Source: Xenophilus sp. L33
GTDB taxonomy: Bacteria > Pseudomonadota > Gammaproteobacteria > Burkholderiales > Burkholderiaceae_C
Direction: 5' to 3'
NCBI RefSeq assembly: GCF_009765735.1
Contig: NZ_LMUW01000023.1
Coordinates: 45,535-109,534, forward strand
Length of the DNA: 64,000 nucleotides
Positions 8,013-16,589 of the stretch are shown piece by piece. Made by a program: the position numbers and the translations under genes. The notes beneath the pieces are model-generated. The model saw only the letters and a list, made by a program, of their open reading frames with translations, was not told the DNA's origin and searched no databases. Positions within the stretch are counted from its first letter, which is position 1; the number at the start of each line of letters is the position of its first letter.

Positions 8013-8687
8013 ATGAAAAACATGGACTCGACCACCACCCGCGGCATCGTCGACGCGCTGACAAAAGCCATTGTCGAACACCGGCTGCAGCCCGGAAGCA
8101 AGCTGGCCGAGCAGAAGCTGGCCGACCACTTCGGCGTCTCCCGCACGCTGGTGAGGCAAGCCTTGTTCCAGCTTTCGCAGAACCGCCTGATCCGCCTCGA
8201 GCCGGCACGCGGCGCCTTCGTCGCGGCACCCGCGGTCGACGAGGCGCGCCAGGTCTTCGCGGTGCGCCGCATGCTCGAGGCCGAGATGACCCGCGCCTTC
8301 GTCCGCACCGTGACGCCAGCCAAGATCAAGGCGCTGCGCGAGCACGTCGCGCTCGAGAAGTCGGCGGTCGCCGGTGAAGACGTCCCCGGCCGCACCGAGC
8401 TGCTCGGCGACTTCCACGTGCGCATGGCCGAGCTCATGGGCAACACGGTGCTGGCGCAGATCCTCGGCGAGCTGATCTCGCGCTGCGCCCTCATCACGCT
8501 GATGTACCAGACGGCCAGCGCCGCCGAGCATTCCAACGACGAGCACGCCGACATCGTCAAGGCGCTGGCGGCCCGCGACGAGGAGCGTGCGGTGCGCCTC
8601 ATGAACGAACACCTCGAGCACGTCGAAGCCAACCTCACCTTCGACCGCAAGATTCCCACCAACGACATCTCACTGGCACTGTCATGA
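8013..8687 (+). CDS. GntR/FadR-type regulator of the purine genes
   Basis: A 224-residue FCD-class GntR regulator. The N-terminal winged helix is clear (SKLAEQKLADHFGVSRTLVRQ, about residues 30-50, then LSQNRLIRLEP), and the C-terminal helical FCD effector domain follows (RRMLEAEMTRAFV; LLGDFHVRMAELMGN; EHADIVKALAARD). It is the first gene of the puuE and uraD-allC run, overlapping puuE by 4 bp (ATGA), so it is co-expressed with the genes it probably controls. The effector is likely a purine breakdown product such as allantoin or urate, which is inference. An ATG at 8022 is an alternative start. Confidence 0.9.
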   Translation: MKNMDSTTTRGIVDALTKAIVEHRLQPGSKLAEQKLADHFGVSRTLVRQALFQLSQNRLIRLEPARGAFVAAPAVDEARQVFAVRRMLEAEMTRAFVRTVTPAKIKALREHVALEKSAVAGEDVPGRTELLGDFHVRMAELMGNTVLAQILGELISRCALITLMYQTASAAEHSNDEHADIVKALAARDEERAVRLMNEHLEHVEANLTFDRKIPTNDISLALS

Positions 8688-9649
8688 CCGATCAAGCCCA
8701 AGACCTCGACCGCCAACCGGCCGTCTACCCGCGCGACATGGTCGGCTACGGCCGCAACGTGCCGCATGCCCAATGGCCGAACCAGGCCAGGGTCGCGCTG
8801 CAGTTCGTCCTCAACTACGAGGAAGGCGGCGAGAACAATCCGCTGCACGGCGACCCGACGTCCGAGACCTTCCTGTCGGAACTGGTCACGGCGCAGGCCT
8901 ACGAGAACCGCCACATGACGATGGAGTCGATGTACGAATACGGCTCCCGCGCCGGCGTCTGGCGCATCCTTCGCGAGTTCGAGTCGCGCGGCCTGTCGAT
9001 GACGATCTTCGGCGTCGGCATGGCGCTGCAGCGCTACCCCGAGCTGCTCGAGACCTTCATGAAGAACGGCTACGAGATCGCCAACCACGGCCTGCGCTGG
9101 ATCCACTACCAGAACCTGCCGATCGCCACCGAGAAGCGCCACATCGACCTCGGCACCCACGTGCTGCGCGACATGACCGGCGGCCAGTGGCCGCTCGGCT
9201 GGTACACCGGCCGCGACAGCCCCAACACGCGCCGCCTGGTGGTCGACCAGGGCAGCTACGAATACGACAGCGACTACTACGGCGACGACCTGCCCTTCTG
9301 GATGCAGGTCGCTAAAACCGACGGCACGGTGGTGCCGCATCTGGTGGTGCCCTACTCGCTCGACACCAACGACATGCGCTTCGTGCAGGCCCAGGGATTC
9401 AACACCGGCGACCACTTCTTCAACTACCTGAAGGACAGCTTCGACGCCCTCTACGCCGAAGGCGAGACCGCGCCGAAGATGATGAGCATCGGCATGCACT
9501 GCCGCCTGCTCGGCAAGCCGGGCCGCATCGGCTCGCTCATGCGCTTCCTCGACTACGTGCAGGGCCACGAGCGGGTCTGGATCTGCCGCCGCATCGACAT
9601 CGCCCGGCACTGGAAGGCGGTGCATCCGTTCACGCCCACCGGAGCCTGA
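8684..9649 (+). CDS. puuE: Allantoinase, PuuE type (polysaccharide deacetylase fold)
   Basis: PuuE opens the allantoin ring to give allantoate. The 321-residue protein has the NodB-like deacetylase fold and the PuuE pattern: YPRDMVGYGR at the start, LNYEEGGENN, TIFGVGMALQRYPE, GYEIANHGLRW and GRIGSLMRFLDYV. It is unrelated to the metal-dependent AllB amidohydrolases, and the characterised Pseudomonas PuuE is reported to need no metal. ATGA overlap with the gntR stop and one spare base before uraD-allC show a tight operon. Confidence 0.95.
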   Translation: MTDQAQDLDRQPAVYPRDMVGYGRNVPHAQWPNQARVALQFVLNYEEGGENNPLHGDPTSETFLSELVTAQAYENRHMTMESMYEYGSRAGVWRILREFESRGLSMTIFGVGMALQRYPELLETFMKNGYEIANHGLRWIHYQNLPIATEKRHIDLGTHVLRDMTGGQWPLGWYTGRDSPNTRRLVVDQGSYEYDSDYYGDDLPFWMQVAKTDGTVVPHLVVPYSLDTNDMRFVQAQGFNTGDHFFNYLKDSFDALYAEGETAPKMMSIGMHCRLLGKPGRIGSLMRFLDYVQGHERVWICRRIDIARHWKAVHPFTPTGA

Positions 9650-9650
9650 C

Positions 9651-11432
9651 ATGCCGCTCACCATCGACCAGCTCAATGCGGCCTCGCCGGCCGAGGCCGT
9701 GGCCCTGCTCGACGGCATCTACGAGCATTCGCCCTGGGTCGCCGAAACCGCGCTGGCCTCGCGGCCCTTCCGATCGCTGCAGCACCTGAAGCACGCGATG
9801 GCGCGCGCCGTCGCCGACGCCACGCCCGAGCGGCAGCTGGGCCTCATCCGCGCCCACCCCGAGCTGGCCGGCAAGGCGATGGAGAGCAAGTCGCTCACTG
9901 CCGAATCCACCCACGAGCAGAGCAAGGCCGGCCTCACCAGTTGCACGCCCGAAGAACTGGCGCGCATCCGCGAGCTGAACGCGGCTTACGGCGCGAAGTT
10001 CGGCTTCCCGTTCATCCTGGCGGTGCGCGGACCGCGCGGCCAGGGCCTCGCCAAGGCCGAGATCCTCGCCACCTTCGAGCGCCGGCTGCACCACCATCCG
10101 GACTTCGAGCGCGGCGAGGCGCTGCGCAACATCCATCGCATCGCCGAGATCCGCCTGGACGACAAGTTCGACCAGCCGCCGACGCTCGGCAACGAGGTCT
10201 GGGACTGGCAGGAACAGCTGGCGGTCCACACCGATCCCGGCTACGCCGAACTGGGCCAGCTCACGGTCACCTACCTCACCGACGCCCACCGCGCCTGCGC
10301 CGCGCAGATCGCGCAGCAGATGCGCGAGGCCGGCTTCGACACCGTGAACATCGACGCGGTCGGCAACGTGGTCGGCCGCTACGAAGGCGCCACGCCGGAC
10401 GCCCGCACCCTCCTCACCGGCTCGCACTACGACACGGTGCGCAACGGCGGCAAGTACGACGGCCGGCTCGGCATCTTCGTGCCGCTGGCCTGCGTGCGCG
10501 AACTGGCGCTCCAGAAGCGCCGCCTGCCCTTCGCCTTCGAGGTGGTCGGCTTCGCGGAAGAAGAAGGCCAGCGCTACAAGGCGACCTTCCTCGGCTCCGG
10601 CGCGCTCATCGGCCACTTCGACACCACCTGGCTCGACCAGAAGGACGCCGACGGCATCACCATGCGCGAAGCGCGCCAGCATGCCGGGTTGCTCGACGCC
10701 GATATCCCCAAGCTGCAGCGCGATCCGTCGAAGTACCTCGGCTTCGTCGAGGTCCACATCGAGCAGGGCCCGGTGCTGACCGAACTCGACCTGCCGCTCG
10801 GCATCGTGACCTCGATCAACGGCAGCGTGCGCTACGTCGGCGAAGTGATCGGCATGGCCAGCCATGCCGGCACGACGCCGATGGACCGGCGCCGCGACGC
10901 CGCCGCCGCGGTGGCCGAGCTGATCCTGTTCGCCGAACAGCGCGCTGCGAAAGACGGCGACTCGGTCGCCACCGTCGGCATGCTCGAAGTGCCCAACGGC
11001 TCGATCAACGTGGTGCCCGGACGCTGCAAGTTCAGCCTCGACCTGCGCGCGCCCGACAACGAACAGCGCGACGCCATGGCCACCGACGTGCTGGCCGCGC
11101 TGAAGGACATCTGCGAGCGCCGCAGCGTGCGCTACACGCTCGAGGAAACCATGCGCGCCGCCGCCGCGCCGAGCGCGCCCGAATGGCAGCGGCGCTGGGA
11201 AAAGGCGGTCGACACGCTCGGCGTGCCGCTCTTCCGCATGCCCAGCGGCGCCGGCCACGACGCCATGAAGCTGCACGAGGTGATGCCGCAGGCCATGCTC
11301 TTCGTGCGCGGCATCAACTCCGGCATCAGCCACAACCCGCTCGAATCGAGCACCAACGACGACATGCAGCTGGCCGTGCAGGCCTTCCAGCTGCTGCTGG
11401 ACAACCTGGCCGCCGAAACCGCAACACCATGA
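9651..11432 (+). CDS. uraD-allC: Fused OHCU decarboxylase-allantoate amidohydrolase
   Basis: A 593-residue fusion of two steps that flank allantoinase. Residues 1-170 are UraD (OHCU to S-allantoin): the catalytic His69 in IRAHPELAGKA and Glu89 in STHEQSKAGL are present. Residues 185-593 are an M20-family allantoate amidohydrolase releasing ammonia, CO2 and ureidoglycine. Its metal ligands are visible: GSHYDTV (His259), KYDGRLG (Asp270), FAEEEGQ (Glu304/305), VHIEQGPV and GISHNPLE. Both halves look intact. Since PuuE acts between the two reactions, fusion may channel flux or simply fix stoichiometry. Two unfused genes can be ruled out because one frame runs through with no internal stop or start signal at the joint. 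Confidence 0.93.
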   Translation: MPLTIDQLNAASPAEAVALLDGIYEHSPWVAETALASRPFRSLQHLKHAMARAVADATPERQLGLIRAHPELAGKAMESKSLTAESTHEQSKAGLTSCTPEELARIRELNAAYGAKFGFPFILAVRGPRGQGLAKAEILATFERRLHHHPDFERGEALRNIHRIAEIRLDDKFDQPPTLGNEVWDWQEQLAVHTDPGYAELGQLTVTYLTDAHRACAAQIAQQMREAGFDTVNIDAVGNVVGRYEGATPDARTLLTGSHYDTVRNGGKYDGRLGIFVPLACVRELALQKRRLPFAFEVVGFAEEEGQRYKATFLGSGALIGHFDTTWLDQKDADGITMREARQHAGLLDADIPKLQRDPSKYLGFVEVHIEQGPVLTELDLPLGIVTSINGSVRYVGEVIGMASHAGTTPMDRRRDAAAAVAELILFAEQRAAKDGDSVATVGMLEVPNGSINVVPGRCKFSLDLRAPDNEQRDAMATDVLAALKDICERRSVRYTLEETMRAAAAPSAPEWQRRWEKAVDTLGVPLFRMPSGAGHDAMKLHEVMPQAMLFVRGINSGISHNPLESSTNDDMQLAVQAFQLLLDNLAAETATP

Positions 11433-12655
11433 CCGACTACGCCCGACTCGACGCCTGGATCGACGCCCACTTCGACGAGGAAGTCCGCTTCCTCCAGGAA
11501 CTGGTGCGCGTGCCGACCGACACGCCGCCCGGCAACAACGCGCCGCATGCCGAGCGCACCGCCGAGCTGCTGCAGGGCTTCGGCCTCGAAGCCGAAAAGC
11601 ACCCGGTGCCGGCCCAGGAGGTCAAGGACTACGGCCTCGAGTCGATCACCAACCTGATCGTGCGCCGCCGCTACGGCGACGGCGGCCGCACCGTGGCGCT
11701 GAACGCCCACGGCGACGTCGTGCCGCCCGGCGAAGGCTGGAGCCACGACCCCTACGGCGGCGAGATCGACGGCGGCAGCCTCTACGGCCGCGCCGCCGCG
11801 GTCAGCAAGAGCGACTTCGCCAGCTTCACCTTCGCGCTGCGGGCCCTCGAAGCGGTGGCGCGCCCCACGCACGGCAGCATCGAGCTGCACTTCACCTACG
11901 ACGAGGAATTCGGCGGCCTGCTCGGCCCCGGATGGCTGCTCTCGCAAGGCCTCACCAAGCCCGACCTGATGATCGCGGCCGGCTTCAGCTACGAGGTCGT
12001 GACCGCCCACAACGGCTGCCTGCAGATGGAAGTGACGGTGCACGGCAAGATGGCGCACGCCGCCATCCCGGCGACCGGCATCGACGCGCTGCAGGGCGCG
12101 GTCCACATCCTGAACGCCCTCTACGCGCAGAACACGCTCTACCAGCAGGTGACGTCGCAGGTCGAGGGCATCACCCACCCGTACCTCAACGTCGGCCGCA
12201 TCGAAGGCGGCACCAACACCAACGTCGTGCCCGGCAAGGTGGTGCTCAAGCTCGACCGCCGCATGATCCCGGAAGAAGACCCGGTCGACGTCGAAGCCAC
12301 GATCCGCCAGGTGATCGCCCGCGCCGCGGCCGAGATGCCCGGCATCACGGTCGACATCAAGCGCATGCTGCTGGCCAACTCGATGCGCCCGCTGGCCGGC
12401 AACAAGCCGCTGGTCGAGGCGATCCAGAAGCACGGCCAGGCCGTCTTCGGCGAGCCGATCAAGGCCATGGGCACGCCGCTCTACACCGACGTCCGCCTCT
12501 ACGCCGAAGCCGGCATTCCGGGCGTCATCTACGGCGCCGGCCCGCGCACGGTGCTCGAGTCGCATGCCAAGCGCAACGACGAACGCGTGCTGCTCGAAGA
12601 CCTGCGGCGCGCCACCAAGGTGATCGCACGGAGCCTGAGCGACCTGCTGGCCTGA
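11429..12655 (+). CDS. M20-family amidohydrolase, substrate unknown (ArgE/DapE-like)
   Basis: A 408-residue ArgE/DapE-like protein, start overlapping the uraD-allC stop (ATGA). The catalytic-domain His94-Gly-Asp96 (LNAHGDVVPPG) and Glu159-Glu160 (YDEEFGG) are present, as are the dimerisation-domain motif HGKMAHAAIPATG and the C-terminal SHAKRNDE. Two usual metal ligands are missing: the bridging Asp of GRGxxDxK is Val125 (GRAAAVSKSD), and the acidic residue of GEPT is replaced in AAGFSYE around residue 186. Its operon position suggests a ureide intermediate, possibly ureidoglycine or ureidoglycolate, for which no classic enzyme is seen here. Substrate and even catalysis are open. Confidence 0.8.
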   Translation: MTDYARLDAWIDAHFDEEVRFLQELVRVPTDTPPGNNAPHAERTAELLQGFGLEAEKHPVPAQEVKDYGLESITNLIVRRRYGDGGRTVALNAHGDVVPPGEGWSHDPYGGEIDGGSLYGRAAAVSKSDFASFTFALRALEAVARPTHGSIELHFTYDEEFGGLLGPGWLLSQGLTKPDLMIAAGFSYEVVTAHNGCLQMEVTVHGKMAHAAIPATGIDALQGAVHILNALYAQNTLYQQVTSQVEGITHPYLNVGRIEGGTNTNVVPGKVVLKLDRRMIPEEDPVDVEATIRQVIARAAAEMPGITVDIKRMLLANSMRPLAGNKPLVEAIQKHGQAVFGEPIKAMGTPLYTDVRLYAEAGIPGVIYGAGPRTVLESHAKRNDERVLLEDLRRATKVIARSLSDLLA

Positions 12656-12928
12656 GCCCCGCACGGTTAGACTTCGCCGCCATGCCCGCCCGCGCCCTGC
12701 TCCCGAACCACGCTGCACACGCAGTCCTGCCCCGCGTGGCAGAGGCTGCGCTGGCGTCGTTCCTGGCGCGCGCGGCCGACCGGTCGCTGATGCCCACACT
12801 TGTCCCGGCCCGGCGATCCGCTTCCTTCTCCTGACAGCGCACCCCATCGACCGCCGGGCCTGCCCACCGCGCCAACGCGGCCGTCCGGCACACCGGGCGT
12901 GCCGCTTTCATCGAATGGAAAGCGTTTC

Positions 12929-13330
12929 ATGCAAGCAACCCATCCCGGCGAGCGGACCCTCACCGAACTCGACCACCGGCGCCTCTCCAAGCTGCCCGGG
13001 GACACCCTGCCCGCCGCGCTGGCGGACATCCTCGACCTCGCCGACGTCATCCGCTCACGCGAGATGCCGGCGGACATCGTCACCATGTATTCGCAGGTCG
13101 AACTGATCGACGTCGCGACCCGGCGGCCCCAGAAGCTGACGCTCTGCTTTCCGCGCGACTCGGCACCGGCAGCCGGCCTGGTCTCGGTGCTGTCGCCGGT
13201 CGGCAGCGCGCTGCTCGGGCTCAAGGTCGGTGCCATCGCGCGCTGGCGGATGCCGGGCGGCGAAGAAGCGGCCTCGGAGGTGGTGGCCGTCGTCTACCAG
13301 CCGGAGGCCAGCGGCGACTACCTGACCTGA
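12929..13330 (+). CDS. GreA/GreB C-terminal-domain protein (Rnk-like)
   Basis: A 133-residue protein with the GreA/B C-terminal FKBP-like domain as in Rnk: TMYSQVELID, PQKLTLCFP, VSVLSPVGSALLGLKVG and the closing WRMPGG. It lacks the N-terminal coiled coil of GreA, and a short helical N-terminus takes its place, so it is closer to Rnk, the nucleoside diphosphate kinase regulator that binds RNA polymerase. A 273-bp gap with no gene precedes it, and it converges on the kinase gene at 13350. Confidence 0.8.
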   Translation: MQATHPGERTLTELDHRRLSKLPGDTLPAALADILDLADVIRSREMPADIVTMYSQVELIDVATRRPQKLTLCFPRDSAPAAGLVSVLSPVGSALLGLKVGAIARWRMPGGEEAASEVVAVVYQPEASGDYLT

Positions 13331-13349
13331 GCGCGCGACGATGCCGCGG

Positions 13350-15428
13350 CTAGAGCGGCGCCACGGATCCGTCCGCCATGCCCGCCAGCCGCGCGCGGAT
13401 CGCCGAATCGAGCGCGCCCACGCTGGCCACGAGGTCGGCGAGCCGCGCCTTCACCTCGGCCGCGTCCGGTGCCTTGCACGCACGTTCGAGACGCTCGCAA
13501 TCGCGGTCGACCTCGGCGGCGGCCACCAGGCGCGCCACGCCCTTGATGCGGTGCGCGCGGTCGGCCGCCTGCAGCCAATCGCCGGCCTCGACGGAGGCGA
13601 CGAGTTCCTGCAGGTCGGCCTCGTTGGTGTCGAGCAGCACCTCCAGGAAGTGCACCTCGGTATCGATGTCGCCGCCCGAGAAGCTGCGCATCGACAGCGC
13701 CGGCGTCTCGCCCGCCGCCGCAGGACCGTCACCGTCGGCCGCCAGGTGCCGCTGCAGCGCCGCCGACAAGGCGTCGACGCTGAGCGGCTTCATCAGGCAC
13801 TCGTCCATGCCGGCGGCCAGCGCGTGGCGCCGGTCTTCTTCCTGCACGTGCGCGGTGCAGCCGAGCACCGGGCTGCGCGGCAGTCCCCGTTCGTGCTCGA
13901 CGGCGCGGATCGCCTCCGCCAGCGCATAGCCGTCCATGGGCTGCATCGAGCAGTCGGTCAGCACCAGGTCGAAGCCGCCGTCGCGCCACAGCGCCAGCGC
14001 GCTCTCGCCGTCCTCGGCCAGTTCGCATTCCAGGCCCAGGTGCGCCAACTGGCGCTGCATCAGGAGCCGGTTGGCCGGATGGTCGTCGACCGCGAGCACC
14101 CTGAAGCCGCTCGCGTCCCACGCAGGCGCTGCCGGCCGGTCGCGCCCGTCGATCACCGGCTGGACCGCGTCGGGCGCCGGTGCCAGGGCCAGCCGGAAGC
14201 TGACCCGGACGCAGGTGCCCAGCCCGCGCTGGCTGCTCACCTCGACCTCGCCGCCCATGCGCGCGCTGAGCCGCTGCACGATCGGCAGGCCCAGGCCGGT
14301 GCCGCGGATCGCCCGCGGCCCCGCCGATTCGGCCTGGAAGAAGGGGCGGAACAGGTTCTCGACGTCTTCCGGCGCGATCCCGATGCCGGTGTCCTCGACC
14401 TCGAGCAACAGGAATTCGTCGTCGCCGACCCGCGCCACGCGCCGCAGCCAGATCGTCACCGTGCCGGCGTCGGTGTACTTGATCGCGTTGCTCACCAGGT
14501 TGTTGGCGATCTGCTTGAAGCGGGCCGCGTCGACCCGATGCCATTCGCCGATCGACGGATCGAACTCGACCTGCATCGCCAGCCCGCGCTGCCGCGCCAG
14601 GCCCTGGAAGACCTGCGCGACCTCGCTGACCAGCGGCCGCAGCCGGGCCGTTGCCAGCACGATCTCCAAGCCGCCAGCCTCGATCTTCGAGATGTCGAGG
14701 ATGTCGTCGATCAGCCCCAGCAGGGCCTCGGCGGAGTCGCGCGCCAGCTCGGCCGAGTCGCGGTCGGCGGCGTTCAGCCGGCCTTCGCGCACCAGCAGGT
14801 CGAGCATGCCCATGACCGCGTTCATCGGCGTGCGGATCTCGTGGCTCATGGTGGCCAGGAAGTTCGATTTGGCGCGGCTCGCGGCTTCGGCGCCGGTGCG
14901 TGCACTCTCGAGCTGCTCGATCAGGTGGTGCCGCTCGTTGACGTCGATCGCGCCGCTGACCAGCGCCACCGGCGCTTCGCCCTCGCACAGCGAGATCGGC
15001 GCGGCCCAGTGGAAGATCTTGTGCGTCCGGCCCTGGATCAGGACGTCGACGTCCTCGCTGATGGTGCCGCGCTCGGCCAGCAGCGCCAGGTAGCGCCTGT
15101 GCAGCACCTCCCGTTGCTCGCGGCCGACGTAGCCGAAGCTGGGCTCGACCACGGTCTTGCCGGTGACCTCCTGGCGCGTGGTCTCGAACAGCTGCTCGAA
15201 GGCCACGTTGCAGAACAGCAGGCGCGCCTCGAGGTCGCGCACGCAGATGGCATGTGGAATGGCGTCCAGCATGGCGCGTTGGAAGGCCAGCTGGTCGCGC
15301 AGCTCGGCCTTGACCGCGACGCGGCTGCGCGCCTCGGCGCGCAACACCCGGTTGCGCCAGCCGAACAGCAGCGCGCTCAGCAGCGCGCCGGCGGCGAAAC
15401 ACGCCGCCTGGACATGCCAGTCAGACAA
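13350..15428 (-). CDS. Hybrid sensor kinase with PAS, REC and HPt (BvgS-like)
   Basis: A 692-residue phosphorelay kinase. Order: one membrane helix (about 8-25), PAS domain (50-165), HisKA with phosphorylated His196 (MSHEIRTPMNAVMG), HATPase (300-420; NNLVSNAIKYTDAG, DTGIGI, GTGLGLPIV), receiver (about 450-570; LTDCSMQPMDG), and a C-terminal HPt domain (AHRIKGVARLV). There is no large periplasmic Venus-flytrap region as in true BvgS, so the signal is probably read by the PAS domain or near the membrane. It follows its response regulator by 7 bp, the bvgA-bvgS order. The signal is unknown. Confidence 0.93.
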   Translation of the reverse strand: MSDWHVQAACFAAGALLSALLFGWRNRVLRAEARSRVAVKAELRDQLAFQRAMLDAIPHAICVRDLEARLLFCNVAFEQLFETTRQEVTGKTVVEPSFGYVGREQREVLHRRYLALLAERGTISEDVDVLIQGRTHKIFHWAAPISLCEGEAPVALVSGAIDVNERHHLIEQLESARTGAEAASRAKSNFLATMSHEIRTPMNAVMGMLDLLVREGRLNAADRDSAELARDSAEALLGLIDDILDISKIEAGGLEIVLATARLRPLVSEVAQVFQGLARQRGLAMQVEFDPSIGEWHRVDAARFKQIANNLVSNAIKYTDAGTVTIWLRRVARVGDDEFLLLEVEDTGIGIAPEDVENLFRPFFQAESAGPRAIRGTGLGLPIVQRLSARMGGEVEVSSQRGLGTCVRVSFRLALAPAPDAVQPVIDGRDRPAAPAWDASGFRVLAVDDHPANRLLMQRQLAHLGLECELAEDGESALALWRDGGFDLVLTDCSMQPMDGYALAEAIRAVEHERGLPRSPVLGCTAHVQEEDRRHALAAGMDECLMKPLSVDALSAALQRHLAADGDGPAAAGETPALSMRSFSGGDIDTEVHFLEVLLDTNEADLQELVASVEAGDWLQAADRAHRIKGVARLVAAAEVDRDCERLERACKAPDAAEVKARLADLVASVGALDSAIRARLAGMADGSVAPL

Positions 15429-15435
15429 GCGAGCC

Positions 15436-16068
15436 TCAGGCGATGAGCTGATGCGCGCGGGTGAAATCGACCAGCTCGACCACGGTGCTGATGCCCAGCT
15501 TCTCGAAGATGCGGGTCTTGTAGCTGCTGATGGTCTTGTTGCTGATCAGGAGCGTCTCGGCGATCTCCTTGTTGCTCATGCCGCGGGCCAGGTATTGCAG
15601 CACCGTCAGCTCGCGGTCGGACAGCGAGGTCAGCAGCGCCTCCGGCTGGCTCGAGCCGCTCGGCCGGCCGTGCGCGGCCAGGGCCGAGGTCGGGAACATG
15701 TTGTAGCCCGCCAGGATGGTCTGGGCCGCCAGCACCACCGCCTGCATGTCCTCGTGCTTGCTCATGAAGCCGTTGGCGCCGGCCTGCACGGTGCGCACCG
15801 CGAAGATCGATTCCTGCTGCGCCGAGAGCACCAGGAGCTTGGTGGTCGGCTGCGAGCGCTTGACCCGCTCGATCAGGTCGAGGCCGCTCAGGCGCGGCAG
15901 GTCGAGGTCGAGGATGACCAGCGCCGGGCGGTGTTCGCGGATCAGGGCGAGCGCCGAAGGACCGTCCGCCGCCTCCGCGACGATCTCGAAGTCGTTGGTG
16001 GCCGCCAGGGCGGACCGGACCGCGAGCCGGATGGCCGGATGGTCGTCGACGATGATCACTGAATTCAT
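15436..16068 (-). CDS. NarL/LuxR-type response regulator (BvgA/EvgA-like)
   Basis: A 210-residue regulator, the same size as BvgA. The receiver has Asp8-Asp9 (VDDHP), phospho-acceptor Asp54 (VILDLDLP) and the Lys in FMSKHED. The C-terminal LuxR helix-turn-helix reads LSDRELTVLQYLARGMSNKEIAETL, with SNKTISSYKTRIFEKL as recognition region. The ATG at 16068 is chosen because GGGGAA precedes it and the receiver begins there; upstream in-frame codons add only 13 unconserved residues. It probably receives phosphate from the kinase at 13350 and may act on the AT-rich region just upstream. Confidence 0.94.
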   Translation of the reverse strand: MNSVIIVDDHPAIRLAVRSALAATNDFEIVAEAADGPSALALIREHRPALVILDLDLPRLSGLDLIERVKRSQPTTKLLVLSAQQESIFAVRTVQAGANGFMSKHEDMQAVVLAAQTILAGYNMFPTSALAAHGRPSGSSQPEALLTSLSDRELTVLQYLARGMSNKEIAETLLISNKTISSYKTRIFEKLGISTVVELVDFTRAHQLIA

Positions 16069-16589
16069 TTGGTGTTCCCCTGTTATTGGCTGATTGATGC
16101 CAGGCAAGCGCCGGAATTTTCATCATGGCGCGCTGCGTCCGAGCAATTCAACTTGAATATGCGTCGCTTCTGTGCAAATGAAGGAGACATCTTGCACGGA
16201 AAAGTTTCTCGATTGCCAGTGCCAACAAGAAATCACTTGTAAAACACAAAGATTGACATGCGAACTGAGAATTTTCTTATTTAAACGGTACCGTATTTTT
16301 GTATGACGAGAATCAAATGGAACCGCTTTGAGAATATTCTTATTGTCTTGAGCGCTCAATTCAAGTCCGCATCAACAAGCTTCGTCCGCGGCATCCATCG
16401 GGGAGGACCATGCGTTTGCCAGGGATTTGGACGCCGCATTGTGTGCCGACTGCAATTCCCGATGGCCTTGGCGAATTAAGGGTAAACACCGCCTGATCAA
16501 TTCAATTCGGCACTGCATTGCGCGCTAATCTTGCCCGCCACACGCAAAGACGCGATCCAGCGCCGCCTTCGAATTGCTCAGGGAGAACC
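16069..16589. other. 521-bp AT-rich intergenic region, divergent promoters
   Basis: This is the longest gene-free stretch and its base composition is clearly more AT-rich than the rest, especially at 16136-16360. I see no credible gene in it; a 78-codon minus-strand frame lacks a ribosome site and any family motif. It holds TTGACA at 16253-16258 with a weak TTATTT 18 bases on, and two copies of a near-palindromic repeat (separate entry). It separates the BvgA-like regulator from the NCS1 permease and probably carries the promoters of both. Confidence 0.6.
16267..16344. promoter_or_regulatory. Paired GAGAATNTTCTTATT repeats, possible response-regulator sites
   Basis: GAGAATTTTCTTATT at 16267-16281 and GAGAATATTCTTATT at 16330-16344 differ at one base. 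The second contains the perfect palindrome AGAATATTCT. Each includes TTCTTA, and the first contains TTTCTTA, which agrees with the BvgA heptad as I recall it, fitting the BvgA-like gene nearby. Binding is inferred. Confidence 0.4.

Noticed and set aside
9941..11428. Long upstream extension of the M20 frame
   Set aside because: It overlaps the uraD-allC coding region in another frame with Arg/His-rich nonsense translation; the ATGA start at 11429 fits the family.
12656..12928. Possible small gene before the Rnk-like gene
   Set aside because: A 50-codon frame from 12682 lacks a ribosome site and family features; I see nothing else in the gap except a weak CGGCAC/GTGCCG stem.
16123..16359. 78-codon minus-strand frame in the AT-rich region
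   Set aside because: No ribosome site, no recognised motif and codon use unlike the neighbours; the region is better explained as regulatory.
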